Shown: positions 54,362 to 63,000 of the stretch, piece by piece
Position numbering within the stretch: the stretch's first letter is position 1
How the letters are laid out: each line of letters starts with the position of its first letter
Origin: Natronomonas salsuginis
GTDB taxonomy: Archaea > Halobacteriota > Halobacteria > Halobacteriales > Haloarculaceae
NCBI RefSeq assembly: GCF_005239135.1
Contig: NZ_QKNX01000003.1
Span: forward strand, 186,001 to 250,000
DNA: 64,000 nucleotides
Reading direction: 5' to 3'
Notes under the pieces: generated by a model
The model's database searches: none
The model's input: the letters and a program-made list of their open reading frames with translations, nothing else
Told to the model about the DNA's origin: nothing
Made by a program: the position numbers and the translations under genes

Positions 54362-55003
54362 ATGGGATTGTTAACAAGCCTCAAGTCGAGTATTTCCCGC
54401 GCTACGTCGAGTCTCTTTACGGGGAGTGAGCCCAAGCGCATCGGTATCTACGGGCCGCCGAACGCCGGCAAGACGACGCTAGCCAACCGTATCGCCCGCG
54501 ATTGGACCGGCGACGCCGTCGGTCCCGAGAGTCACGTTCCGCACGAAACGCGGCGGGCTCGCCGCAAGGAGAACGTGGAGATCAAGCGCAACGGCAAGTC
54601 GGTGACGATCGACGTCGTCGACACGCCCGGTGTCACGACCAAGGTCGATTACAACGAGTTTCTCGAACACGACATCGAGAAGGAGGACGCCGTCCGGAGG
54701 TCCCGCGAGGCAACCGAGGGCGTCGCCGAAGCGATGCACTGGCTGAGAGAGGACGTCGACGGCGTGATCTACGTCCTCGACTCCGCGGAGGACCCGTTCA
54801 CGCAGGTCAACACGATGCTCATCGGCATCATCGAGAGTCAGAACTTGCCGGTGCTCATCTTCGCGAACAAGATCGACCTCGATGATTCGAACGTACAGCG
54901 GATCGCGAACGCGTTCCCACAGCACGAAACCGTGCCGTTGTCCGCGCTCGAAGGCGAGAACATGGACGAAGTGTACGACAAGATCGCGGAGTACTTCGGG
55001 TGA
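54362..55003 (+). CDS. oapA: Era/Der-like GTPase, origin-associated protein OapA
   Basis: A 213-residue small GTPase: G1 GPPNAGKTTLANR near residue 30, switch DVVDTPGVTTK (G3) near 87, G4 NKIDL near 175 and a G5-like SALEG near 197. It is the first gene to the right of the origin. Haloarchaeal oapA has been named for this position; its role in replication or ribosome work is not settled. The ATG at 54362 is chosen because it fits the amphipathic start MGLLTSLKSSI. Followed by oapB with 4 bases between. Confidence 0.9.
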   Translation: MGLLTSLKSSISRATSSLFTGSEPKRIGIYGPPNAGKTTLANRIARDWTGDAVGPESHVPHETRRARRKENVEIKRNGKSVTIDVVDTPGVTTKVDYNEFLEHDIEKEDAVRRSREATEGVAEAMHWLREDVDGVIYVLDSAEDPFTQVNTMLIGIIESQNLPVLIFANKIDLDDSNVQRIANAFPQHETVPLSALEGENMDEVYDKIAEYFG

Positions 55004-55007
55004 CATC

Positions 55008-55430
55008 ATGGCAGAGATAACCACAGACGACGACTGCGGCGATCCCGAGGCCGGCGACACCGGCCACGATGACGGGATCCAGATCGACATGATAAGCGCC
55101 GAACGGATGGACGGTATGCGGACGATGGAGAAGATCCGGCTCATCCTCGATGGTGTCCACGACGGGAACATCGTCATCCTCGAACAGGGGCTGAAACCCG
55201 AAGAGGAGTCGAAACTCATCGAGGTGACGATGTCCGAAATCAACCCCGATGGGTTCACGGGTATCGAGATCGAGAGCTACCCCGGCGAAGGGAGCGGTGA
55301 AAACGGCTTCCTCGGCCGTCTCATCGGACGCGACAGCCCGAACAAACTGACGGTTATCGGCCCGGCAAACCGAATCGAGACGCTCCACAAGGACGAATCG
55401 CTCATCAGTACGCTGATAACTCGAACCTGA
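55008..55430 (+). CDS. oapB: DUF2073 protein, origin-associated protein OapB
   Basis: A 140-residue protein of the archaeal DUF2073 family: QIDMISAERMDGMRTMEKIRLILDGVHDG, ILEQGLKPEEESKLIEVTM, and GRLIGRDSPNKLTVIGPANRIETLHKDE. A recent crystal-structure study of Pyrococcus OapB found it binds an RNA (OLE-associated protein in bacteria is a different family with a shared name); I cannot confirm equivalence. Coupled to oapA. Confidence 0.85.
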   Translation: MAEITTDDDCGDPEAGDTGHDDGIQIDMISAERMDGMRTMEKIRLILDGVHDGNIVILEQGLKPEEESKLIEVTMSEINPDGFTGIEIESYPGEGSGENGFLGRLIGRDSPNKLTVIGPANRIETLHKDESLISTLITRT

Positions 55431-55453
55431 CCAGAGGCTTTCACTCCCACATC

Positions 55454-56416
55454 ATGCCACACCAGTGTACCGGCTGCGGCCACACGTTCGAAGACGGGTC
55501 GAAAGAGATGCTCTCGGGGTGTCCCGACTGTGGCGGCAACAAATTCCAGTTCCGACCCGCGGGTGAATCCTCCGAGATGTCATCGGGCGGCCAGTCGCCC
55601 AATACCTCCTCGGACGATGGACCGAAGCCGCTGAACACCGACGGTTCCTCAGTCGCCGAAACCGTCGGCCGGGCGACGACGCGCGTTCGAGATTTCGTTT
55701 CGTCCGGTCCCGAGGCCCCACCAGCAGACACATCCCAATCACCCTCAGCAGACACATCCCGATCGACGGAGCCAACCGGTTCTGCCGAACCAGACCCGAC
55801 CGCCGAATGGCCCGACGACTGGAGTAACGACCCTGAAAAAGCCCGTCGGCAGAGTTCCAGTCGTCACAGATCGAACGAATCGGATGCTGAGATCGAATCG
55901 AGTACGAGCACCGCCGGCGACACCGCGAAGCCACGCGCCAAGCGCGGCACCACCGATCCCCCTTCCGACGACGACATCATCGACGCCGACGCGAACCATT
56001 CGGCTGCCGATGCCGTCACGAGCGAAGATCTCGCCCAGGCGAACGCGCGGTCGGATATCGTCTCCCCCGAAGAACTCGACGAACGCGCCGTCGAGTCGAC
56101 TGACGATGGAACGGACTCATCCCCTCAGTCTACGGCGAACGAGGCGTCTGACTCCGCGCTCGCTGACGCGTCGACGGCTCCGTCCGAGGGAACCGTCGTC
56201 AGTGAACCAACCGGTGACCAACCGGACCTCACCGACCTTCGCGAACAGCTAAACGATCAGTTCGAATCGATCAAGATTCTCGAACCCGGCCAGTACGAAC
56301 TCAATCTCATGGAGCTGTACGACCGCGAGGAGTACATCATCGCCCTTCAGGAGAACGGTCGATACGTCATCCAAGTCCCCGAACAGTGGATCGGCGAGGA
56401 TCCGGACGATCGGTAA
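55454..56416 (+). CDS. oapC: Zinc-ribbon protein OapC
   Basis: A 320-residue protein with an N-terminal zinc ribbon (CTGCGHTFEDGSKEMLSGCPDCGGNKF, given in parts: CTGCG and CPDCG), a long disordered acidic middle (residues 45-245) rich in Ser, Asp, Thr and Pro, and a conserved C-terminal helix-strand domain (LREQLNDQFESIKILEPGQY, LMELYDREEYIIALQENGRY). It belongs to the OapC/ArvC-type zinc-ribbon family. It follows oapB by 23 bases; the three genes form one unit beside the origin. Confidence 0.85.
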   Translation: MPHQCTGCGHTFEDGSKEMLSGCPDCGGNKFQFRPAGESSEMSSGGQSPNTSSDDGPKPLNTDGSSVAETVGRATTRVRDFVSSGPEAPPADTSQSPSADTSRSTEPTGSAEPDPTAEWPDDWSNDPEKARRQSSSRHRSNESDAEIESSTSTAGDTAKPRAKRGTTDPPSDDDIIDADANHSAADAVTSEDLAQANARSDIVSPEELDERAVESTDDGTDSSPQSTANEASDSALADASTAPSEGTVVSEPTGDQPDLTDLREQLNDQFESIKILEPGQYELNLMELYDREEYIIALQENGRYVIQVPEQWIGEDPDDR

Positions 56417-56542
56417 TCACGTCCGACAACCGCATCCAACTACCCGCGCCCTGCACGAACCTTCGACTCCAACAGCAGTCCTACCGCGCCGGATCCACAG
56501 GCGGTTCAAGGCGAGTGCCTCGGGGCTTGACCCCGAGGCGGT

Positions 56543-57676
56543 TCACCCTGCCTCGCCGTCCAGACGATCCACCACGGCGTCCGCGTCGTACGACAGCGAC
56601 AACGCGCGAGATCGCCCCCGCCCGCCGACGTCCGCGTACTCCGTCTCGATGAGCCCCAACTGTTCGAGTTTGTTGACGATCTCGGAGTATCTCGTGTATC
56701 CGAGATCGGTGGCCTCGCTGAACGCTTCGTAGACGTCACCCGCCTGCTCACCGTCGTGGTCCGCGAGGACGCGAACCAACGCCGCCTCCGACTCCGACAG
56801 CCCCCGGAGATGCCTGGAGAGGTGGACGTATTTCGCCTTCTCGTAGGCCGATTCGACGTCCTCGACGGCGACGTCCGTCGAGCCGCGCATTTCGGCGCTC
56901 AACCCCGCTCGCCGGAGGAGGTCGATGCCGACGCGAAGATCACCGCCGCTGTCAGCCGTGTACGCCGCGACGCGATCGAGCACCTGCGGACTGACGACCC
57001 CGTCGCGGAACCCCCGTTCGACCCGCTCGCTGAGGATGTCGACGATTTCCCGCTCACCGTAGGCCGAGAAGTACACGTCCTCGGGGCGGAACACCGACTG
57101 CACCCGGGTGTCGAGTTCCTCGATGACGTCGAGCCCGAGGTCCGACGAGACGACGACGACACCGATCTTCGCCCCCGAATGGGCCTCGTGGGCACGCAGA
57201 AGCGAGTACAGCGTATCCGACGCCTCACCCTCGTAAAACAGGTAGTTCACGTCGTCAAGCGCGACGACCAACACCTCGTCCTCCTCGACCAATCGGTCCG
57301 TGATCTGTCCGAAGAGTTTCTTGAAGGAGATCCCAGACGCTGGTGGTTCGTACTCGAACAGCCCCTCGAATAGTCGCGAAAAAACCGCGTACCGCGTCGA
57401 GTCAACCTGGCAGTTCACCCGGACGACGTCGACGTCGCTGACGCCTCGAAGTTTGTCGAAGAGCTTCTGGACCGCCGTCGTCTTCCCCGTACCCGGTGGG
57501 CCGCGGGCCATCACGTTGAGCGGCCGTGAACCCCGAACCGCCGGTCGGAGCGCGTACTTCAGCGTCTCCATCTGGTCATCGCGGTGGAGAAAGGTGTCCG
57601 GCAGGTAATCGAGTTCGAGGACGTGCTCGTCGCGGAAGACGGATTCATCCCACGAGAGCATATCGTCGTCCGCCAT
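56543..57676 (-). CDS. Second Orc1/Cdc6-family replication initiator
   Basis: A 377-residue protein, shorter than Orc1 and without an acidic extension. Walker A is ARGPPGTGKTTAVQKL near residue 57. The Walker B strand ends LDDVNYLF, with Asp-Asp where most have Asp-Glu, so ATPase activity may be altered. Winged helix at the end (GYTRYSEIVNKLEQLGLIETE). It faces away from the origin on the far side of oapABC, preceded by 17-bp iterons at 57757-57807. Confidence 0.9.
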   Translation of the reverse strand: MADDDMLSWDESVFRDEHVLELDYLPDTFLHRDDQMETLKYALRPAVRGSRPLNVMARGPPGTGKTTAVQKLFDKLRGVSDVDVVRVNCQVDSTRYAVFSRLFEGLFEYEPPASGISFKKLFGQITDRLVEEDEVLVVALDDVNYLFYEGEASDTLYSLLRAHEAHSGAKIGVVVVSSDLGLDVIEELDTRVQSVFRPEDVYFSAYGEREIVDILSERVERGFRDGVVSPQVLDRVAAYTADSGGDLRVGIDLLRRAGLSAEMRGSTDVAVEDVESAYEKAKYVHLSRHLRGLSESEAALVRVLADHDGEQAGDVYEAFSEATDLGYTRYSEIVNKLEQLGLIETEYADVGGRGRSRALSLSYDADAVVDRLDGEAG

Positions 57677-57756
57677 TTCACTTTCACCACGCTGGCCGCC
57701 ATGTTAAGCCTTCGGGCGGGATCGACGCATTGCTGATGGCTTGAGACGACCACACC

Positions 57757-57807
57757 ACTGACACAACCTGATTACTGACACAACCTGATCACTGACACAA
57801 CCTGATC
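57757..57807. repeat. Three 17-bp iterons upstream of the second orc gene
   Basis: Perfect tandem units ACTGACACAACCTGATT, ACTGACACAACCTGATC, ACTGACACAACCTGATC (57757-57773, 57774-57790, 57791-57807), one difference in total. They lie between the orc start (57676) and the MutS-like stop (57828). They could be an operator, a second origin element or a promoter repeat. Confidence 0.85.
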
Positions 57808-57827
57808 ACTTGAGAGATCTCGTCACC

Positions 57828-59876
57828 TCAGTTCGAATCGGAATCGAACTTCTCCAAGAGATCCGCGTAGAACGCACCGCCCTCCGCTTCGGCCAACTTC
57901 TCGACGATGAGTTCCGGCGTCGATCGAGCGAGGTGATCCTTCACCGGCGATCGGTTCACCCGCAACTCTCCGTCCACCAGCCCGACCGCCTCGATTCCGT
58001 CGACGGTCACCTCGGCGTTCGTCCCGGTGGCTTCGAGGATCTCGCCGGCCAGATGGGAGACGAACACCGCCGTCGAGTCTCCCTCGGCCAGCGCTTCGAG
58101 AATCCCGGCGATGATGACGGCGCTCGCGCCGGGTTCCGTGATCGACTCCAGTTCGTCGACCAACACCAACCGCTCCCCCTGTCCGTCGACGAGATCGCCG
58201 AACTCGCGCAGCGTCGACTCGAACGCTCCCGCATCCAGCGTCCCTTGCGTCTTCGCCTGGTAGTGCAACGCTTCGAACCGTCGCAGTTGGACCGACTCGG
58301 CGGGTACTGGCAGTCCCATCTGCGCGACGATGACGACCGTGCCGAGCAGATCGAGCGTCGACGTCTTGCCGCCGCTGTTGACCCCCGACAACAGCGAGAC
58401 GCCGTCGACCGCGTAGTCGACCGGCTCGACCGCCCCGAACTCGACGTCGAGGAGGGGCGAACGCCCGCCATCGATCGCGATACCGTCGCCCTCGAACGTC
58501 GGAAACGAACAGTCGAAATCCCGCGCGAACCGCGACACTGCGAGTTCGACGTCGAGTTCCAGCGCGGCCTCGACGAGCGCCTCGGCCGGCTCGCGCAGCG
58601 TGCCCAGCACATCGGCCACCTCGCGCTTCAGCCGCGTCGCCCGCCGATCCCGGTCGGCGATCAACTCCTCGCGCAACCGGTCTATCACCCGGTCGTCGTG
58701 TTCGACCGGAAACGTCGGTTCCTCCTCGAACGCCTGTCGAGCCAGTTGCTCGTAGTCGTCGATCCCGAGTGCGTCCACGAGATGCGCGCGCGCCGCCTCG
58801 ATCGCGGCCGCGAACTCGCTTTTGAGCTCCCGTTCCAGCAACGAATCGACCCCAGCACCCCGTTCGACGAGCGACAGGAGGTCGGCCCCCTCGATCGTCA
58901 CGTCCCGCTCTTCTATCGCCGTCCGGAGCCTGTCGTTGGCGACGTTTTCGGCCATCGAGACGGTCGCGTCGATGTCGTCGATCGCCGTTTCGAGCTCGCG
59001 AAGTCGGTCGTCGTCAGCGACGTTCCCATCGTCGTCGAGCCGCGACAGCCCCGCTTCGAGCCGTTCCATCCCCTCGTCGAACCCGCCGATGTCGGCGGCC
59101 GACGGCTCGCACTCCATCCCCGCTCCGAGATCGGTTGCCGCGTCGTTGACTGCCACCGCCGCCCGAAGCCGCGCCCTGTTGTGCGCGAAAAACGCGATCG
59201 TCCGCTCGGGGACGATCGACCCCGGATCGTCCATCGCGTCCGGCCGCACTCGAACGTCGACGTCGCCGTCGAGGTCGATCCCGGCGAACGCCTCGTCCAA
59301 GACGACGACCGTGGAGTATCCCCGGGCGAGATCCGAGACGTCGCGCGCGTCCTCGATCAGCTCGACGCTCAGCTCCGGAACCGCAGACTGCGCCTCGGCG
59401 TACATCTCCGCGTCGCTCGTGGCCAGGCACCGATCCCTGACGCGCACTTCCCGCGGCGCTTCGAGCGGCTTGACGCCGGTCAACGCCTCCAAAAGCGCCG
59501 GTGTCGGTTCCCGTTCGACCGCGTCCTCCGCGAACGCTCGGACCTCGTCGATCCGTGCCTTCGAGGCGCTTGGATACAGTGTCTCCAGCCGCTTGCGGCC
59601 GTACTCGGTCACCGCCCGATCTTTGAGCAACCCGAGCACGGCTTCGTACAGCTCCTCGGCGCGATCGGTCGCGAGAAATCCATCGCTGTCCCCGTGCCGA
59701 TGCCGGATCGCCGCCCGCGCGATCCGCGCCGCCCGTCCCTCGCTGATCCCCGGTGCCCGCGCGAGTTGCGCCACGTCGCCGTCGGCCAGCGCGCCCGCCG
59801 GATCGTCGAGTTCGGCCAGCCGCTCGGCTGTCTTCGCCCCAACGCCCGGGATCGACTCCAGCTCCTCGATCTCCAT
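57828..59876 (-). CDS. MutS-related ATPase with N-terminal helix-hairpin-helix region
   Basis: A 682-residue protein. The first 60 residues hold helix-hairpin-helix motifs (ESIPGVGAKTAERLAEL, RAPGISEGRAARIARAAI). A long helical core follows and the C-terminal ATPase has Walker A SGVNSGGKTSTLDLLG near 470 and Walker B LVLVDELESITEPGA near 560, as in MutS2/MutS5-type proteins without a mismatch-recognition domain. It probably binds branched or unusual DNA. Gene lies beside polC on the same strand. Confidence 0.85.
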   Translation of the reverse strand: MEIEELESIPGVGAKTAERLAELDDPAGALADGDVAQLARAPGISEGRAARIARAAIRHRHGDSDGFLATDRAEELYEAVLGLLKDRAVTEYGRKRLETLYPSASKARIDEVRAFAEDAVEREPTPALLEALTGVKPLEAPREVRVRDRCLATSDAEMYAEAQSAVPELSVELIEDARDVSDLARGYSTVVVLDEAFAGIDLDGDVDVRVRPDAMDDPGSIVPERTIAFFAHNRARLRAAVAVNDAATDLGAGMECEPSAADIGGFDEGMERLEAGLSRLDDDGNVADDDRLRELETAIDDIDATVSMAENVANDRLRTAIEERDVTIEGADLLSLVERGAGVDSLLERELKSEFAAAIEAARAHLVDALGIDDYEQLARQAFEEEPTFPVEHDDRVIDRLREELIADRDRRATRLKREVADVLGTLREPAEALVEAALELDVELAVSRFARDFDCSFPTFEGDGIAIDGGRSPLLDVEFGAVEPVDYAVDGVSLLSGVNSGGKTSTLDLLGTVVIVAQMGLPVPAESVQLRRFEALHYQAKTQGTLDAGAFESTLREFGDLVDGQGERLVLVDELESITEPGASAVIIAGILEALAEGDSTAVFVSHLAGEILEATGTNAEVTVDGIEAVGLVDGELRVNRSPVKDHLARSTPELIVEKLAEAEGGAFYADLLEKFDSDSN

Positions 59877-59948
59877 CTATCGGTCCCTGCGTCGCCCCGC
59901 AGCAAAATCCCATCGCTCGTCGGAATCGGAGATGCCCGCCCGAAATAT

Positions 59949-60018
59949 CGCGACCGCCTACATGAGGTACGCGATCGCCACGCCACCACGCCGCGACCGC
60001 CTACATGAAGTCCGCGAT
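59949..60018 (-). repeat. 27-bp imperfect direct repeat across the polC stop codon
   Basis: CGCGACCGCCTACATGAGGT at 59949 and CGCGACCGCCTACATGAAGT at 59992, each continuing CGCGAT, so 27 bases are nearly the same 43 bases apart. The second copy contains the polC stop TAG, its final codons and some trailer. Confidence 0.85.
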
Positions 60019-63000
60019 CCCGCTCTGTTTGTTGGTGTCGTCCTCGAACACCGACTCGACGGCGCGGTCGAGGATCTGGAGCCGCTGTTTCGTGTACTCC
60101 CGACAGCCGTACTCCTCGGCGACCTGAATCGCGGTGTCGATGTACTTTTTCACCGACCCCTCGTGTACCGTGAGGTTCACCCGGCCGCCGCACTCCCGGC
60201 AGTCGCCCGTCAACGGCACTCGGCGGAACTTCTCGCCGCAGTCGAGACAGCGCGTCTCCTGGCGCGAGAAGGCCCGGAGGTTGCCGATGATGTCCGGTAG
60301 GAAGTGATACTCGATCACCCGCTCGGCCACGTCCGTCTCGTCGACGGACCGCAGCTTTCTCGACAGCTCCAGCTGGGCGTTCATCTTCTCCATCATGTCG
60401 CCCAGGGTCTTGTACGCCGACAGGTCCGGCCCCGCGGCGATGTTCGTGGTGTCGTGGGTGTGTTCGAAACCGCGGTACTGCTCGTCCGTGCCGAGTGTGT
60501 CCTCGCCGAGCTTGATCAGCTCTTCGACCTCGCCCGGGTCGGCCATCCGCCGGGTCGCCTCGTAGAATTCGCGGGGGTACTCGGAGACGATGTCCATGTT
60601 GTGCGCCTCGTCGTCGATCTCGGCCGGATCGATGCGCGAGGACATGACGAGCGGAGCGTCCATCTTCCCGCCCCGCTGGTCCGGGAGAAACGTCTTGGAA
60701 AAGTTAAGTATCCCGTCCATGAGCAGCATCACGCAATCTTCGTCTCCATCGCACTGCTTTGTCCCCACGTCATTCGCGATTAATGCGTTGGTCTCGGTGA
60801 CGGTAAGACAGTACACGGCATCTAGATCTGCCTGTTCGTACTCGACCGTATCAATGCTCTCAACGAGGACATCGTCTGAACCACCGTCGAAAACGCGTCG
60901 GCTACGAGCCGGGATGTTCTCGACTTGTGTCGATAGGGCGATCTGCTTCCGAGTAAGGTGGAATCCAACGTCGTTGTAAAATTTGACCGTATCCGCTGAA
61001 GAGATCGTCAACACGTAATGGACTGCGGATCTACTCTCGTCATCCTCGTCGTAGTACTCGGGGAAGTTGTTTTTAAGTTGGATCGGGGTTCGCGCATCGA
61101 CCCGTGCTTTAATCCCCAACCGCGTGAGCGCTCCGAGCAGGTCTTCTTTTAATTCTTGACTGACTGTCGTCGCGTTAATTACGAGTCTTCCGTCTTCAAC
61201 GCTGCCGTCCCCGCTGAAGTATCCACTGAGATACGCGCTCAGGAGATCACTATCTCCTTGAAGTATGCACTCCGGAATTCGCTTATTCGCTGCACCGGTC
61301 CCTGCGTTAAGTACATCGTCGAAGAAGGTCCGTAGCAGTCGACCGGATGCGGTAATCTTCGCGTCGTTTTCGACGTACGGTTCGACACCGAACGCCGATT
61401 CGAGCGATTCGAGATAAAACTCTCGGGCTTGCGCTTCCGTCCCGCATATCGTCGTCTGCTGAATCGTCCCTTTAGCGGTTTCTTGTTCCCGTGTAAACCC
61501 TTCGGCGGCATAGTACCCCAAGAGCGTTGCAACTCCTTCGTCTAGTTCGACGGTCCGATCGATCGAAGTTGAATCACCGCGAAGGCCGAGCGAGACAGTC
61601 TCGGGAAGCGTTCCCAGAAGATCACTCACATCATCGAAGATCTCCAGTAACAACGTGACCGGGATCCGCTCTCTGTACAGATAGTTACTGAGCGATTTTT
61701 TTGTCATTCCAAGATACTCAGCAGTGCTTTTCAACGGATAGAATCGACCATCCCAGTCGTTACTGAGCACTTCTTCGAATATATCGTAGAGCTCTGCCTT
61801 CGACATCCGTTCAATCATCAGCCGATCAGTCGGTACTGAATCGAGCTGGAGAAACTCCTCTAACAAATCGAAGGTGGCCGGTTTGGAGTCGATTACATCG
61901 AGATGTCTCGGCGTCACTAAATGATCTTCTTCGGACAACTCCGAGGCATGCTTCCCAACCACTGTTCCCGTACTGGTGTCGTAAACCTGCATCTCGTGAT
62001 CCGGCGTTATGGTTATTTCACGCCCGCTTCGCGTCTCTACTCGGACCATATGTTCCGGGGCCGCGTGTTTGGACACCGCAGCAACCGATTTTTGAACTAA
62101 CTCGCCATCTTCTGTCAGTGAGGGAACCGATACCTCGCCATCCAATTCCTGTATCAGCGTCCCGAAATCATCCGATTCGGGATCCTCGAGTCGCGATTCG
62201 ACCAGCGTCTCGATCCGCCGGTGATGCCAGCCGTCGTCGTCCTCGTACCAGAGTTTCGTCTCTGGATGGAAGCAATTCCGACGTTTCGCGGCGTGAAAGT
62301 ACGGATGAGCGTATCCGACGGCGGCCGACGTAAAACCAATCACTCTCCCGACAACTGCGGCGGAAGTGTGCGGTGCCATCCCGAAGACCAACTCGCCGAC
62401 CAGGTCGTCGCGGTCGTCGAGGTCGTAGTACCGATCGAGTCCGTAGTACTGCTCTAAGAGATCGTCGACGAAGTCCGCCGTGCGGAGCATGTGTTCGGCG
62501 GCCCCATCGGAGAGCACCACGTCCTGCACCCGCAACTCGACCAGCTGCTCCTCGTGGGTCAGCGGCTGACCGTGAATATCCGTCTCGTAGCCCAGCGACT
62601 TGAGCTGGCCGACAGACACGTCCAACTCGGCGGCCCCGACCGACGTGACCGGCAGGTCCGTCATGTCGTAGCGGACGGTGCCGTCCTTGAACGACGAGAC
62701 CCCGTTTTTCGCCCGCAGGATCCCCTTCTCGATCGGCTCGGGAACCTTGTGCTTCGAGGCGAGCCCCTGGACGCCTTTCAGCACGTCGAAGGCGTTCTCG
62801 CGCTCGCCGACACTCGCGAGCGCGGATCGGTACTCCGCGTTCACGTCGATCGTCGTCCGCTGGATGGCGTCGGCCTCGCGCTCGCAGTTCGGACAGACCG
62901 CACGTCCGGACTCGTCCGGTTCGATGTCGATGTCGCAGTTGTGACAGAGGTAGTGTGGCTCGGTGACGGCGTTGCACTCCGGACAGCGCGCGCGGAACGT

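Noticed and set aside
55741-55765. Short repeated CCC-TCAGCAGACACATCCC units considered as CRISPR-like
   Set aside because: Only two copies that lie within the coding region of oapC's low-complexity segment and code for repeated ADTSxS peptides.
57810-60008. 732-codon plus-strand frame opposite the MutS-like gene
   Set aside because: It is an antisense shadow caused by GC-rich codons and is Arg/Asp-rich with no domain; the minus strand has clear ATPase motifs.
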